64,000 bases of DNA from assembly GCA_020200135.1 (NCBI GenBank), contig JAIVJI010000007.1:64420-128419 (forward strand), written 5' to 3'. The DNA comes from Acidobacteriota bacterium. GTDB taxonomy: Bacteria > Acidobacteriota > Blastocatellia > Pyrinomonadales > Pyrinomonadaceae. Position 1 is the first letter of the stretch, and every line of letters begins with the position of its first letter. Positions 49,228-58,603 of this stretch are shown in pieces. Under the pieces are notes generated by a model. It saw nothing but the letters and a program-made list of their open reading frames with translations, did not search any database and had not been told where the DNA came from. Position numbers and translations under genes: made by a program.

Positions 49228-51672
49228 ATGAGCGCTTGCGCCGGCGATGATAATGTGTGGCCCGGGCTTTTGTCCACGATTGCAACAAAGGTCGGCGGCC
49301 GTCTGCTTCTAACGCTCGCGCTCGCGTGCGCCTGCGCGACCAATGACGTGGTTGTCGCGCAGCAGCCCTTCGTCCTGGGCGACGCGTTGGACGTGAGCCA
49401 GAACTTTCAGCGGATGGAGAACGTCTACTTCGTCGCCGCCCGCGTCAAAGAGTTTGACGCCGCGCGGGGGCGCGGGACGCTCCAGTGGGACAGGTACTCG
49501 CGCTCGACCACGCTCTCCTTCAACAAGATTGATGTGGGGCTCGGCCGCGCCAAAGCGACCGAGTTCCCCGGCACCGAGTACGACGCCGACCCCGCGCTGC
49601 CTTTCGCCATCGACTTCGTCAGCCCGCGCGTCGTCCGCCTGCGCTTCAACACGCGGCAGACGCCCTTGACGGACGAGCCTTCGCTGATGCTCGTCGGGAC
49701 TCCGCCGCGCGACAACTCGTGGAGAGTCGAGCAGACCGCCGAGGCGGTCACCTACACCGGCGCGCACGGCCGCGTCCGCATCGTCAGAGAGCCGTGGCGC
49801 GTCGAGTTCTACGACGCCGCCGGCCGGCTCCTGACGCGCACGCAAACGCAGGGCGACCCGCACACCTACTTCACGCCCGTCCCGTTCTCTTTCGTCCGCC
49901 GCGCCTCCGACCTGGGCCGGCGCGTCGCGGCGACGTTCGAGCTGGCACACGACGAAAAGATTTTCGGGTGCGGCGAAAGCTTCACGCGGCTCGACAAGCG
50001 CGGGCAGAAGGTCAACGCGTGGACGCGCGACGCGATGGGCGTGCAGAACGAGTGGATGTATAAACCCGTCCCGTTCTTCCTGTCGAGCCGCGGCTACGCG
50101 GTCTTCGCCCACACCTCCGCGCCCGTCACCTTCGACTTCGGCAAGACCTACGACCGCCACAACGTCGTCTACACGGCCGACGAGACGCTCGACCTCTTCG
50201 TCCTGCTCGGCGACCCGAAGGACGTGCTCTCCGAGTACACACAGCTTACGGGTCGCAGCCCCGTCCCGCCGCTCTGGTCGTTCGGCTTCTGGATGAGCCG
50301 CATCACCTACAAGTCTGAGGAAGAGGTGCGCGACGTGGCCGCCAAACTGCGCGCGCACCGCATCCCCTCGGACGTGATACACCTCGACACCGGCTGGTTC
50401 GAGACCGAGTGGCGGAGCAACTTTCAGTTCTCGCGGGCGCGCTTCCGCGACCCCGCGCGGATGATAGCCGACTTAAAGCGGCAGGGCTTCCGCGTGAGCC
50501 TCTGGCAGTACACGTACTTCACGCCGAAAAACGAGCTGTTCGGCGAGATAGTCTCCAGAGGCTACGCGGTGAGGGACGAGGGCGGGCGTCCGGCACCGGA
50601 GGACGCGGTGCTCGACATGTCCAACCCGGAGGCGGTGCGCTGGTATCAGTCGAAGCTCGCGGCGCTCCTCAAGCTCGGCGTCGGGGCCATCAAGGTCGAC
50701 TTCGGCGAGGGCGCGCCGGCCGCCGGCGTCTACGCCTCGGGGCGCACGGGGCTCCACGAGCACAACCTCTACCCGCTGCGCTACAACAAGGCCGTCGCCG
50801 ACGTGACGCGCGAGACGACCGGCGAGAGCGTCATCTGGGCGCGCTCGGCGTGGGCCGGGAGCCAGCGCTACCCACTGCACTGGGGCGGCGACGCGGAGAA
50901 CACCGACTCGGCGATGGCGGCGCAGCTTCGCGGCGGGCTCTCGTTCGGGCTGTCGGGCTTCACCTACTGGAGCCACGACGTGGGCGGCTTCGTAGACCGC
51001 GCGCCGCGCGACCTCTACCGGCGCTGGCTGGCGTGGGGCGTGCTCACCTCGCACACGCGCGCGCACGGCGCGCCGCCGCGCGAGCCGTGGGAGTATGACG
51101 AGGCGCTCGTCGAAGACTTCCGCCGCGCGCTCGGGCTGCGCTACTCGCTGATGCCTTACATCTGGGCGCAGGCGAAGGACTCTTCGGCGCGCGGCTTCCC
51201 CCTCCTGCGCGCGCTCTTCTTCGAGTACCCCGGCGACCCGACCTCCTGGACGATAGACGACCAGTACATGTTCGGCTCGGACCTCCTGGTCGCGCCTTTG
51301 ATGGAGCCGGGCGACGGCCGCCGCGTCTACCTCCCGCCGGGCGAGTGGATCGACTACCAGACGGGCGAGCTGCACCTGGGCGAGCGCTGGCGCCGGATAA
51401 AGGCCGGGCAAATTCCGGTCGTGCTCCTCGTCAGAAATCACTCGGCCGTCCCGCACGTGCGTGTAGCGCAGAGCACCGCCGACATCGACTGGCGCGGCGT
51501 CGAGCTGCGCGTCTTCAGCACCGACGACGCGCCGGCCTCCGGCCTCTTCGCGCTGCCCGACGGGGGCGCCCAGACGCTCGACCTTAAAGTCTCGGCCGGC
51601 TCCTACGCGCTGCAATCCGACCCGCTCCGGGGCCGTGTCAACTGGCGGGTCACGCGCTTCCCCGTACGCTAA
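49228..51672 (+). CDS. GH31 alpha-xylosidase-like glycoside hydrolase
   Basis: Secreted, with an N-terminal signal (LLLTLALACACATNDVVVAQ) from ATG 49228. The GH31 (beta/alpha)8 core shows nucleophile Asp491 in AIKVDFGEGAP and acid/base Asp555 in HWGGDAENTD. The KxDFGE form matches YicI-type alpha-xylosidases rather than alpha-glucosidases. The C-terminal beta domains are complete; 814 aa. It would remove alpha-xylosyl side chains of xyloglucan. It leads an operon with GH3, GH5 and GH1 genes; the GH3 start is 19 nt downstream. Confidence 0.88.
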   Translation: MSACAGDDNVWPGLLSTIATKVGGRLLLTLALACACATNDVVVAQQPFVLGDALDVSQNFQRMENVYFVAARVKEFDAARGRGTLQWDRYSRSTTLSFNKIDVGLGRAKATEFPGTEYDADPALPFAIDFVSPRVVRLRFNTRQTPLTDEPSLMLVGTPPRDNSWRVEQTAEAVTYTGAHGRVRIVREPWRVEFYDAAGRLLTRTQTQGDPHTYFTPVPFSFVRRASDLGRRVAATFELAHDEKIFGCGESFTRLDKRGQKVNAWTRDAMGVQNEWMYKPVPFFLSSRGYAVFAHTSAPVTFDFGKTYDRHNVVYTADETLDLFVLLGDPKDVLSEYTQLTGRSPVPPLWSFGFWMSRITYKSEEEVRDVAAKLRAHRIPSDVIHLDTGWFETEWRSNFQFSRARFRDPARMIADLKRQGFRVSLWQYTYFTPKNELFGEIVSRGYAVRDEGGRPAPEDAVLDMSNPEAVRWYQSKLAALLKLGVGAIKVDFGEGAPAAGVYASGRTGLHEHNLYPLRYNKAVADVTRETTGESVIWARSAWAGSQRYPLHWGGDAENTDSAMAAQLRGGLSFGLSGFTYWSHDVGGFVDRAPRDLYRRWLAWGVLTSHTRAHGAPPREPWEYDEALVEDFRRALGLRYSLMPYIWAQAKDSSARGFPLLRALFFEYPGDPTSWTIDDQYMFGSDLLVAPLMEPGDGRRVYLPPGEWIDYQTGELHLGERWRRIKAGQIPVVLLVRNHSAVPHVRVAQSTADIDWRGVELRVFSTDDAPASGLFALPDGGAQTLDLKVSAGSYALQSDPLRGRVNWRVTRFPVR

Positions 51673-51691
51673 ACCAGGAGGGACTGTCTCG

Positions 51692-54082
51692 ATGGATTTG
51701 AACGCGACGCACACACTCCGACGGCCGCGAAACGTGCGCGCCGTCGCGCCGCTCTGCGCGCTGCTCGCGCTGCTCTGCGCCGCGCCGCGCGGGGCGTGGA
51801 CGCAAGCGGGGGCGCCCGACTACAGGAACCCGCGCCTGGCCGTAGAGCGGCGCGTGGCCGACCTGCTCGGGCGCATGACGCTCGAAGAGAAGTTGGCGCA
51901 GCTCGTCTGCCTGTGGGAGTCGAGGCCGGTGACGGAGCCGAAGGCCGGCTCCCCGAAACTCCACGGCGACTTCTCGCCGGAGAAGGCGCGCGGGGTGTTG
52001 AAGGACGGCGTGGGCCAGATAGCGCGACAGCGCGAGGGCAAAGAACCGCGCGAGGCCGCCCGCTTCGCCAACGCGCTCCAGAAGTGGCTCGTCGAAGAGA
52101 CGCGGCTCGGCATCCCGGCCATCTTCCACGACGAGATTCTGCACGGCCTGATGGCGCCGAAGGGGACGAGCTTCCCCACGCCCATCGCGCTCGCCAGCAG
52201 TTGGGACACCGAACTGGTCTCAAGAGTCTTCACCGCCGCCGCCTTAGAGACGCGCGCGCGCGGCAGCCACTTCGTGCTCGGCCCCAACCTCGACCTCGCG
52301 CGCGAGCCGCGCTGGGGGCGCACCGAAGAGACCTACGGCGAAGACCCCTACCTCGTCTCGCGGATGGGCGTCGCCGCCATCAAGGCGATTCAGGGGCCGG
52401 GGCCGAACGTGGACGGCGAGCACGTCGTCGCCGTCGCCAAGCACTTCGCCGCGCACGGCCAGCCCGAGGGCGGGACGAACATCGCGCCGGTCAACGTCTC
52501 GGAGCGCGTGCTGCGCGAGTACTTCCTGCCGAGCTTCGAGGCGGCGGTGAAGGAGGCGCGCGTGTTGAGCGTGATGGCCTCGTACAACGAGATGGACGGC
52601 GTCCCCTCGCACGCCAACCGCTGGCTGCTCCAGAAGGTGCTCCGCGACGAATGGGGCTTCGACGGGCTGGTCGCCTCGGACTACTACGGCATCCCGCAGC
52701 TCGAGAGCCTGCACCACGTCGCCTCCGACAAGACGGAGGCGGCGCGGCTCGCGCTCGAAGCGGGCGTGGACGCCGAGCTGCCCGACCCCGACTGCTTCCC
52801 CAGGCTCCTGCAACTCGTCAAAGACGGCCGGGTGTCGCAGGCGTCAATAGACAAAGCCGTCGCGCGGAACCTGCGCGTCAAGTTCCTGCTCGGACTCTTC
52901 GAGAACCCTTACGTCGACCCCGAGCGCGCCGCGCGCGTCACGAACTCCGAGGCACACCGCCGGCTCGCGGCCGAGGCCGCGCGTCGCTCGATAACGCTTC
53001 TGAAGAACGAGGGGAACCTCCTGCCGCTCGACCGCGGGCGCCTGAAGTCCATCGCCGTCATCGGCCCCAACGCCGACCGCGCGCACCTCGGCGGCTACAC
53101 CGACCCGAACCAGGGGGTCGGAATCAGCGTCCTCGAAGGCGTCAGGACAAAGCTCGGCGAACGCGTGAAGGTCAACTACGCGAAGGGCGTCCACATCACC
53201 CGCGAGGGCGGCGACTGGTGGGCCGACACGTCGCACCTCGCCGACCCGGCCGAGGACGAGAAGCTCATCGCCGAGGCGGCCGAAGTGGCGCGGGGCTCGG
53301 ACGTGGCGCTGCTCGTCTTAGGCGGCAACGAGGACACGAACAAAGAGGCGTGGTCGAACGACCACCTCGGCGACCGCGACAGCCTCGACCTCGTCGGCCG
53401 GCAGGACGACCTTGTCCGCGCCGTGCTGGCGACGGGCAGGCCCACCGTCGTCCTGCTCATCAACAGCGGGCCGCTCTCCGTCAACTACATCGCCGAGCGC
53501 GTCCTCGCCGTCCTCGAAGGTTTTTACCTCGGGCAGGAGACGGGCACGGGCGTGGCCGACGTGCTCTTCGGCGACTACAACCCGGCGGGCAAGCTGCCCG
53601 TCAGCTTCCCGCGCAACGTGGGGCAGCTCCCCGTCTACTACAACCAGAAGCCGACGGCGCGGCGCGGCTACCTCTACGCGAGCAAGGAGCCGCTGTTCGC
53701 GTTCGGCCACGGGCTGAGCTACACCACGTTCGAGTACTCGAACCTGACGGTGTCGCCCGCACGCATCACGCCGGGCGGCCGCGCGCGCGTGAGCGTCACC
53801 GTTAAGAACACGGGACGGCGCGCGGGCGACGAGGTCGTGCAGCTCTACGTGCGTGACCTCGTCAGCTCGGTCACGCGACCCGTCAGGGAGCTGAAGGACT
53901 TCCGGCGCGTCTCGCTCGCGCCCGGCGAGAGCAGGGCCGTCACGTTCGAAGTGACGCCCGACAAGCTCGCCTTCTTCAACCTGAACATGGAGCGCGTCGT
54001 CGAGCCGGGCTGGTTCGACATCATGGTCGGCACCAGCTCCGTCAAGTTCCAGACCGCGAAGCTTGAGGTGACGGCGCGTTGA
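51692..54082 (+). CDS. GH3 beta-glucosidase/beta-xylosidase
   Basis: ATG 51692 follows CCAGGAGGG. A signal peptide (LCALLALLCAAPRGAWT) precedes the GH3 barrel (LGRMTLEEKLAQL, RWGRTEETYGEDPYL, KHFAAHGQPEGGTN) with nucleophile Asp330 in LVASDYYGIPQ, the alpha/beta sandwich domain, and a C-terminal fibronectin-like domain (GHGLSYTTFEYSNL). 796 aa. It would split beta-linked glucose or xylose from oligosaccharides. The GH5 gene starts inside its stop codon (TTGA). Confidence 0.93.
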   Translation: MDLNATHTLRRPRNVRAVAPLCALLALLCAAPRGAWTQAGAPDYRNPRLAVERRVADLLGRMTLEEKLAQLVCLWESRPVTEPKAGSPKLHGDFSPEKARGVLKDGVGQIARQREGKEPREAARFANALQKWLVEETRLGIPAIFHDEILHGLMAPKGTSFPTPIALASSWDTELVSRVFTAAALETRARGSHFVLGPNLDLAREPRWGRTEETYGEDPYLVSRMGVAAIKAIQGPGPNVDGEHVVAVAKHFAAHGQPEGGTNIAPVNVSERVLREYFLPSFEAAVKEARVLSVMASYNEMDGVPSHANRWLLQKVLRDEWGFDGLVASDYYGIPQLESLHHVASDKTEAARLALEAGVDAELPDPDCFPRLLQLVKDGRVSQASIDKAVARNLRVKFLLGLFENPYVDPERAARVTNSEAHRRLAAEAARRSITLLKNEGNLLPLDRGRLKSIAVIGPNADRAHLGGYTDPNQGVGISVLEGVRTKLGERVKVNYAKGVHITREGGDWWADTSHLADPAEDEKLIAEAAEVARGSDVALLVLGGNEDTNKEAWSNDHLGDRDSLDLVGRQDDLVRAVLATGRPTVVLLINSGPLSVNYIAERVLAVLEGFYLGQETGTGVADVLFGDYNPAGKLPVSFPRNVGQLPVYYNQKPTARRGYLYASKEPLFAFGHGLSYTTFEYSNLTVSPARITPGGRARVSVTVKNTGRRAGDEVVQLYVRDLVSSVTRPVRELKDFRRVSLAPGESRAVTFEVTPDKLAFFNLNMERVVEPGWFDIMVGTSSVKFQTAKLEVTAR

Positions 54083-55290
54083 GGCGGAAGCAACATCGTC
54101 GGGGCTTTGCCACGCGAGTCGTCCGGGCGTTCGCGCTCGTTCTCGTCGTCTGCGTGACGCCGGCGGCGGGCCAGACTCCGGGTCAGCCGCGTGACGCGGC
54201 CGGGAGACTGTCGGGCGTCCCCGCGTCGAGGCTGGCGCGGCTGCGGCGCGGCATCAACCTGAGCCACTGGTTCGCGCAGTCGCGCGACTACTCCGCGAAA
54301 CACCTGCGCGGGCACACCACGCGGGGCGACCTCGACCTCATCCGACGGCTCGGCTTCGACCACGTGCGCTTCACAGTCGAGCCCGCGCCGCTCTTCGACG
54401 AGGCGCGCCCGTCGCGGCTCAAGGGCGAACACCTCCGCCACCTCGACGTCGCGCTCGACATGCTCATGGCGTCGGGCGTGGCCGTCGTCTTCGACCTGCA
54501 CCCGGCCGACGAGTTCAAGCTCCGGCTGAGGGCGGACGACCGCTTCGTCTCTTCGGTCGCGGCCTTCTGGCGCGCGCTCGCGCGACACCTCTCGCGGCGC
54601 GACCCCGAGCGGCTCTTTCTCGAAATCCTCAACGAGCCGATGGTGGAAGACCCGCGGCGCTGGACGGACATCCAGACGCGGCTCGCGGCGGCCGTCCGCG
54701 AAGGCGCGCCGCACCACACCATCGTCGCCACGGGGCCGCGCTGGTCGGCCGTCGCCCAGTTGCTTTTGATGGAGCCGCTCGCAGACCGAAACGTCGTCTA
54801 CAACTTTCACTTCTACGAGCCGCACACCTTCACGCACCAGGGCGCGACGTGGGGCGCGGACTTCTGGCCGCACCTCAAAGGTCTGCCCTACCCTTCGAGC
54901 CCCGAGCGCGTCGCTCCGCTTTTACCCTCGGTCGAAACGGAGGCGGCGCGCGCGGCTTTGAAGGACTACGGCGGCGAGCGCTGGGACGCTGCGCGCGTCG
55001 GGCGCGAGGTCGCCCTGGCGGCGGAGTGGGCGCGGCGTCGCGGCGTCGCGCTCACGTGTAACGAGTTCGGCGTCTACCGCAGGTACGCGCCGCCGGCCGA
55101 CCGGCTGCGCTGGATAAAGGACGCGCGCGAGGCGTTCGAGCGTCACGGCATCGGCTGGACGATGTGGGACTATGCCGGCGACTTCGGCGTCGCCGTGCGA
55201 AGGGGCCGCCGCGTCGAGCCGGACGAGCTGACGGCCGCCGCGCTGGGACTGCGGCCGCTGAGATGGACGATTGGAGGGACCGACCGTTGA
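54079..55290 (+). CDS. GH5 cellulase-type endo-glucanase
   Basis: TTG start overlapping the GH3 stop. Signal peptide, then a GH5 barrel: GINLSHWFAQ, VRFTVEPA, acid/base Glu186 in LEILNEPM, NFHFYEPHTFTHQG and nucleophile Glu329 in ALTCNEFGVY, then WTMWDYAGDFG. 403 aa, a single catalytic domain without a carbohydrate-binding module. Such enzymes cut beta-1,4-glucans or xyloglucan backbones. The stop overlaps the GH1 start (TTGA), so translation is coupled throughout. Confidence 0.9.
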   Translation: MRRKQHRRGFATRVVRAFALVLVVCVTPAAGQTPGQPRDAAGRLSGVPASRLARLRRGINLSHWFAQSRDYSAKHLRGHTTRGDLDLIRRLGFDHVRFTVEPAPLFDEARPSRLKGEHLRHLDVALDMLMASGVAVVFDLHPADEFKLRLRADDRFVSSVAAFWRALARHLSRRDPERLFLEILNEPMVEDPRRWTDIQTRLAAAVREGAPHHTIVATGPRWSAVAQLLLMEPLADRNVVYNFHFYEPHTFTHQGATWGADFWPHLKGLPYPSSPERVAPLLPSVETEAARAALKDYGGERWDAARVGREVALAAEWARRRGVALTCNEFGVYRRYAPPADRLRWIKDAREAFERHGIGWTMWDYAGDFGVAVRRGRRVEPDELTAAALGLRPLRWTIGGTDR

Positions 55291-56786
55291 GCAAAAAACT
55301 ATCCAGACGAACTTTCGCGAAGGCCGCCGGCGCGGCGGCGCTCGCGGCCACGGCCTCGACGACGCCGTCGCCCGCTTCGACCGCCCTGACATCGACGCCG
55401 CAGGGCGGCGCGGGCGCGGCGTCATCCGGTCACGACGCGTTGCGGTCGTTCCCGCCCGGCTTCATCTGGGGCACGGCGACCGCCTCGTACCAGGTCGAGG
55501 GCGCGGTCAAAGAGGACGGGCGAGGGCCTTCCATCTGGGACACCTTCTCGCACACGCCCGGCAAGGTCGTCGGCAACGCCACGGGCGACGTGGCCAACGA
55601 CCACTACCACCTTTACAAAGGCGACGTGCAGTTGATGAAGGCGCTCGGCGTCAAGGCGTACCGCTTCTCCGTCGCGTGGCCGCGCGTCTTCCCAGGCGGC
55701 GACGGACGGCCGAACCCGAAGGGGCTCGACTTCTACAACCGGCTCGTCGACGAACTGCTCGCCAACGGCATCCAGCCCTTCGCCACGCTCTACCACTGGG
55801 ATTTGCCGCAGTCCTTACAAGACCGCTTCGGCGGCTGGGAGGGGCGCGACACCTCGAAGGCTTTCGCCGACTACGCCGCACACGTCAGCGCGCGCCTGAC
55901 CGACCGCGTCAAGCACGTCTTCACCATCAACGAGTTCGGCGCCTTCATCGAGGTCGGCTACCGCTGGGGCGTCCACGCGCCGGGCCTACGGCTTACGGGC
56001 TCGCGCCTGAACCAGACGCGCCACCACGCGGTGCTCGGCCACGGGCTGGCGGTGCAGGCCATCCGCGCCGCGGCGAAGCCGGGAACGAAAGTCGGCATCG
56101 CCGAGAACATCACGGTCGCCGCCCCCGTCTTCGAGTCGGCGGCGCACGTCGCGGCGGCCGAGCGCGCCACGCGCGAGATGAACGCGCAGTACCTGACCGT
56201 CATCATGGAAGGGAAGTACACCGACTGGTACTTGAAGTCGGCGGGCTCGGACGCGCCGAAGTTCACCGACGCGGACTTGAAGGCCATCTCGTCGCCGCTC
56301 GACTTCGTCGGCATCAACATCTACACGCCGCAGTTCGTGCGCGCCGACGAATCCTCCCCGGTCGGCTTCGCACACGTGCCGCACCCGAAGTCTTTCCCGC
56401 ACGCGCCGTCGCCGTGGCTCTTCGTCGGGCCGGAGGCGCTCTACTGGGGCCCGCGCCACGTCTCAAAGCTGTGGGGCGCGAAGGAGATTTACATCACGGA
56501 GAACGGCTGCTCGTCTTCGGACGAGCCGGCGCCGGACGGCAAGGTCTACGACACCGACCGCGTGACGTACCTGCGCAGCTACCTCACGCAACTGCGCCGC
56601 GCGACCGCCGAGGGCGTGCCCGTGCGCGGCTACTTCCTGTGGAGTCTGATGGACAACTTCGAGTGGGCGGACGGCTACACCAACCGCTTCGGCCTCCACT
56701 ACGTGGACTACGCGACGCAGAAGCGGAGCCCCAAGCTCAGCGCGGACTTCTACCGCGAGGTCATCGCGCGCAACACCGTCGTCTGA
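55287..56786 (+). CDS. GH1 beta-glucosidase, Tat-exported
   Basis: TTG 55287, overlapping the GH5 stop with GGAGGG upstream, gives a twin-arginine signal peptide (KLSRRTFAKAAGAAALAAT). The GH1 barrel has FIWGTATASYQVEGA, acid/base Glu216 in TINEFG (the usual Pro after Glu is Phe here) and nucleophile Glu405 in ITENGC, ending GYFLWSLMDNFEWADGY. 499 aa. It would hydrolyse cellobiose-like products of the GH5 enzyme. A Tat signal on a GH1 is uncommon and implies folding with export in the active form. Confidence 0.9.
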   Translation: MSKKLSRRTFAKAAGAAALAATASTTPSPASTALTSTPQGGAGAASSGHDALRSFPPGFIWGTATASYQVEGAVKEDGRGPSIWDTFSHTPGKVVGNATGDVANDHYHLYKGDVQLMKALGVKAYRFSVAWPRVFPGGDGRPNPKGLDFYNRLVDELLANGIQPFATLYHWDLPQSLQDRFGGWEGRDTSKAFADYAAHVSARLTDRVKHVFTINEFGAFIEVGYRWGVHAPGLRLTGSRLNQTRHHAVLGHGLAVQAIRAAAKPGTKVGIAENITVAAPVFESAAHVAAAERATREMNAQYLTVIMEGKYTDWYLKSAGSDAPKFTDADLKAISSPLDFVGINIYTPQFVRADESSPVGFAHVPHPKSFPHAPSPWLFVGPEALYWGPRHVSKLWGAKEIYITENGCSSSDEPAPDGKVYDTDRVTYLRSYLTQLRRATAEGVPVRGYFLWSLMDNFEWADGYTNRFGLHYVDYATQKRSPKLSADFYREVIARNTVV

Positions 56787-56913
56787 CGTTCGAGCCGGCC
56801 GAGGAACACATGGTGAGAATCACGCCTTCCCCCGGCCGGCTCGAACTCTTTTCGAGGGCGTCGCCGCGCCGCTTCAGGTCTCGCCACCTCCGCGCCAACG
56901 GTGTGGGTGCTTC

Positions 56914-57600
56914 TTAACTCTTCTCGCTGGGCGCGCCCGCCGGGGGCGTCTCGCCGCTGGAACGGCGCGCGGGGCGTTCGAGGTGACTGGCGCTCTCCCA
57001 TTCGGCCAGCGTCGAGGCGTCGCCGCGAAAGATGTTGCGGACGACCGCGTCGAGCTCGCGTACGGCCTCTCGCCCGCGCCCCGCCGCCTCCGCGACGGCG
57101 ACCGTGGCCGAGACGCGCGCGGCCGACTTCTGCGCCCTGCCGTCTATCGACTGCTCGACGTTCCCGATGCGCGACCTGAAGCCTTCGAGGAAGTTCGCGG
57201 CCATGCCGCGTCGCACGAACTCGTCCTTGAGCGGCTCGGCGTCGGCCGCGAAGGCACGCGCGGTGAGGAGCCAGGTCTGCTCGCCGGCGTTGTGCGGCAG
57301 GCGGAACTTGTCACGCAAGCCCGGGGTGGCGCGCGCCATCGAGCGCGCGGTGCGGCTGATGGCCTCCATCTCCGCGCGCAGCACGTCGCTCGCGGCGTTC
57401 TTCTGCGCGGTCTTCTCCTTCGCCGCGCGCGCGTGTGAGGTCTGCAACGCCGAGAGTCCTTCCAGGTCGTCTACGGCCGAGCCGACGTGTGTGAACAGTT
57501 CCGCGCCCCGCGAGCCTGAGGGGAAGCTGTCGGCGTGCGCCCTGCCGAACTGGCGGACGCGGATTAACATCTCCAGAATACGGACTTCAGAGTTTTTCAT
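56914..57600 (-). CDS. helical protein of unknown function
   Basis: The start was moved to ATG 57600, preceded by AAAGGAG. The 228-aa protein is helical throughout: RILEMLIRVRQFGRAHADSF, an Ala/Lys-rich stretch (SHARAAKEKTAQKNAASDVL), and FLEGFRSRIGNVEQSIDGRA. It resembles short four-helix hypothetical proteins common in Acidobacteriota. No signal peptide or motif. It converges with the GH operon and its promoter region faces the 21-bp repeat array. Confidence 0.6.
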   Translation of the reverse strand: MKNSEVRILEMLIRVRQFGRAHADSFPSGSRGAELFTHVGSAVDDLEGLSALQTSHARAAKEKTAQKNAASDVLRAEMEAISRTARSMARATPGLRDKFRLPHNAGEQTWLLTARAFAADAEPLKDEFVRRGMAANFLEGFRSRIGNVEQSIDGRAQKSAARVSATVAVAEAAGRGREAVRELDAVVRNIFRGDASTLAEWESASHLERPARRSSGETPPAGAPSEKS

Positions 57601-57788
57601 TGAGCGTCTCCTTTGTGTAAGGCCAAAGAACGTGGCGGACATCCTTTAGGCAGGACTGTGAGAGGCGAGGCAAGAGCGCCGAGGTACAGCGCGCGCAGTA
57701 TACTCCTCCCGCGACACGCCGCAAGACCTTTTTTCAAGCCGCGCACACGACCAGAACCGCACACGCAATCCCCGCGCGCCACGCTTCG

Positions 57789-57956
57789 ATAAACTTACAC
57801 GTCGCTACGCCACACTCTCACGCCGCTGCAAAAAACTCTCGCGCATATACGGCCGACTCTCGCACCTCTACGCTCAACTCTCACGCCCGTACAACCGACG
57901 TTTACGCAGCTACGAGAAACTTTCACGCCGTTACGATAAACTTCCCTTATGCTACA
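57789..57956. repeat. eight 21-bp tandem repeats
   Basis: Eight contiguous units of exactly 21 bp fill 168 bp, with the plus-strand core aactctcacgcc(g/n)ctacg. Examples are ataaacttacacgtcgctac (57789) and agaaactttcacgccgttac (57915). The units have diverged but keep the period and the actytc-acg-ctacg skeleton. It lies in a gene-free stretch next to the cassette array. The minus-strand ORF over it is a by-product of a period divisible by three. Confidence 0.88.
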
Positions 57957-58231
57957 GCCGTTTAATTCGGCCATTTTCAACCCGAAGATGACCGCCCGCG
58001 CTGCGCGGAGAGAGAGAGGCGAGAGTTAAAATTATTTGAGAGACTGACAGCGGATGAGGCAATATACCCCCGCATTCCGGGACACAAAGCCGCCAGCACC
58101 CGGGGCAAGCCAAACGGCTCGGCTTCTCACGTCCCGTTGCGGGCTTAGACCGACTGATTCGGCTTTTACAGCCCCATTGCGTAGTTAGACCGAATCATTC
58201 GGCACAATAGTAGTTATGCGTCTTCAATCCC
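57957..58231. other. gene-free boundary of the cassette array
   Basis: No gene. A palindrome-like gccgtttaattcggc opens the segment, followed by a purine-rich run (gcggagagagagaggcgaga), an AT-rich patch (ttaaaattatttgagag), and the 40-bp tandem repeat at 58120-58199. The 57601-57788 stretch before the repeats also has no gene. Confidence 0.55.
58120..58199 (+). repeat. two 40-bp direct repeats before the first cassette
   Basis: Units 58120-58159 and 58160-58199 share cggctt(c/t)t...ttgcg...ttagaccga...att and are followed by another cggc. The second contains gttagac (58184-58190), which fits the R' core GTTRRRY. This may be a degenerate attI/attC end or a breakpoint repeat. Confidence 0.6.
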
Positions 58232-58603
58232 ATGGGTGAGCTGGCTCGTATTGAAGCAGAGGTTACGTTCATCCCCGCATCCGAGGGCGGGCGGCTCAAC
58301 CCTCCGCTGCTTGTATCTTCAGGCGGCTCGTACCGACCTCACATCGTTGTCGGCGATCCGAAGCAGAGACGTGCCATCACCGTCGGGAACGAAATCCGGG
58401 AGACCTACCTCGGCGTGGCATTCCTGTCAGGCCCGGACAAGGTGGAGGCAGGCGATCCATTCTTGGCGGAGCTTGCGCTAATATTTTATCCGCATCCGGC
58501 GTATGACTCGCTCGTGCCCGGCGCGACGTTTACAATCCGCGAAGGGGCTAAGGTCGTCGGGTTCGGAGAGGTAAAGAAATTTCTGCCACCCGGCGACGCC
58601 TAA
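58232..58603 (+). CDS. cassette 1: EF-Tu domain III-like protein
   Basis: 123 aa. IEAEVTFIPASEGGRLNPPL, the YRPHIVVGD segment and the C-terminal GATFTIREGAKVVGFGEVKK match the beta-barrel domain III of elongation factor Tu (compare its FAIREGGRTVGAGVV). The GTPase domain and domain II are absent, so it is a free-standing barrel. In EF-Tu this domain contacts tRNA and EF-Ts. A role as a decoy, phage-defence or translation modulator is speculation. The stop TAA lies inside the R'' core of the following attC. Confidence 0.7.
   Translation: MGELARIEAEVTFIPASEGGRLNPPLLVSSGGSYRPHIVVGDPKQRRAITVGNEIRETYLGVAFLSGPDKVEAGDPFLAELALIFYPHPAYDSLVPGATFTIREGAKVVGFGEVKKFLPPGDA

Noticed and set aside
57795-57980. 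61-aa minus-strand ORF with repeating CxGVRV residues
   Set aside because: The repeat arises from the 21-bp DNA period, a multiple of three; there is no ribosome site and the residues are not conserved between units.
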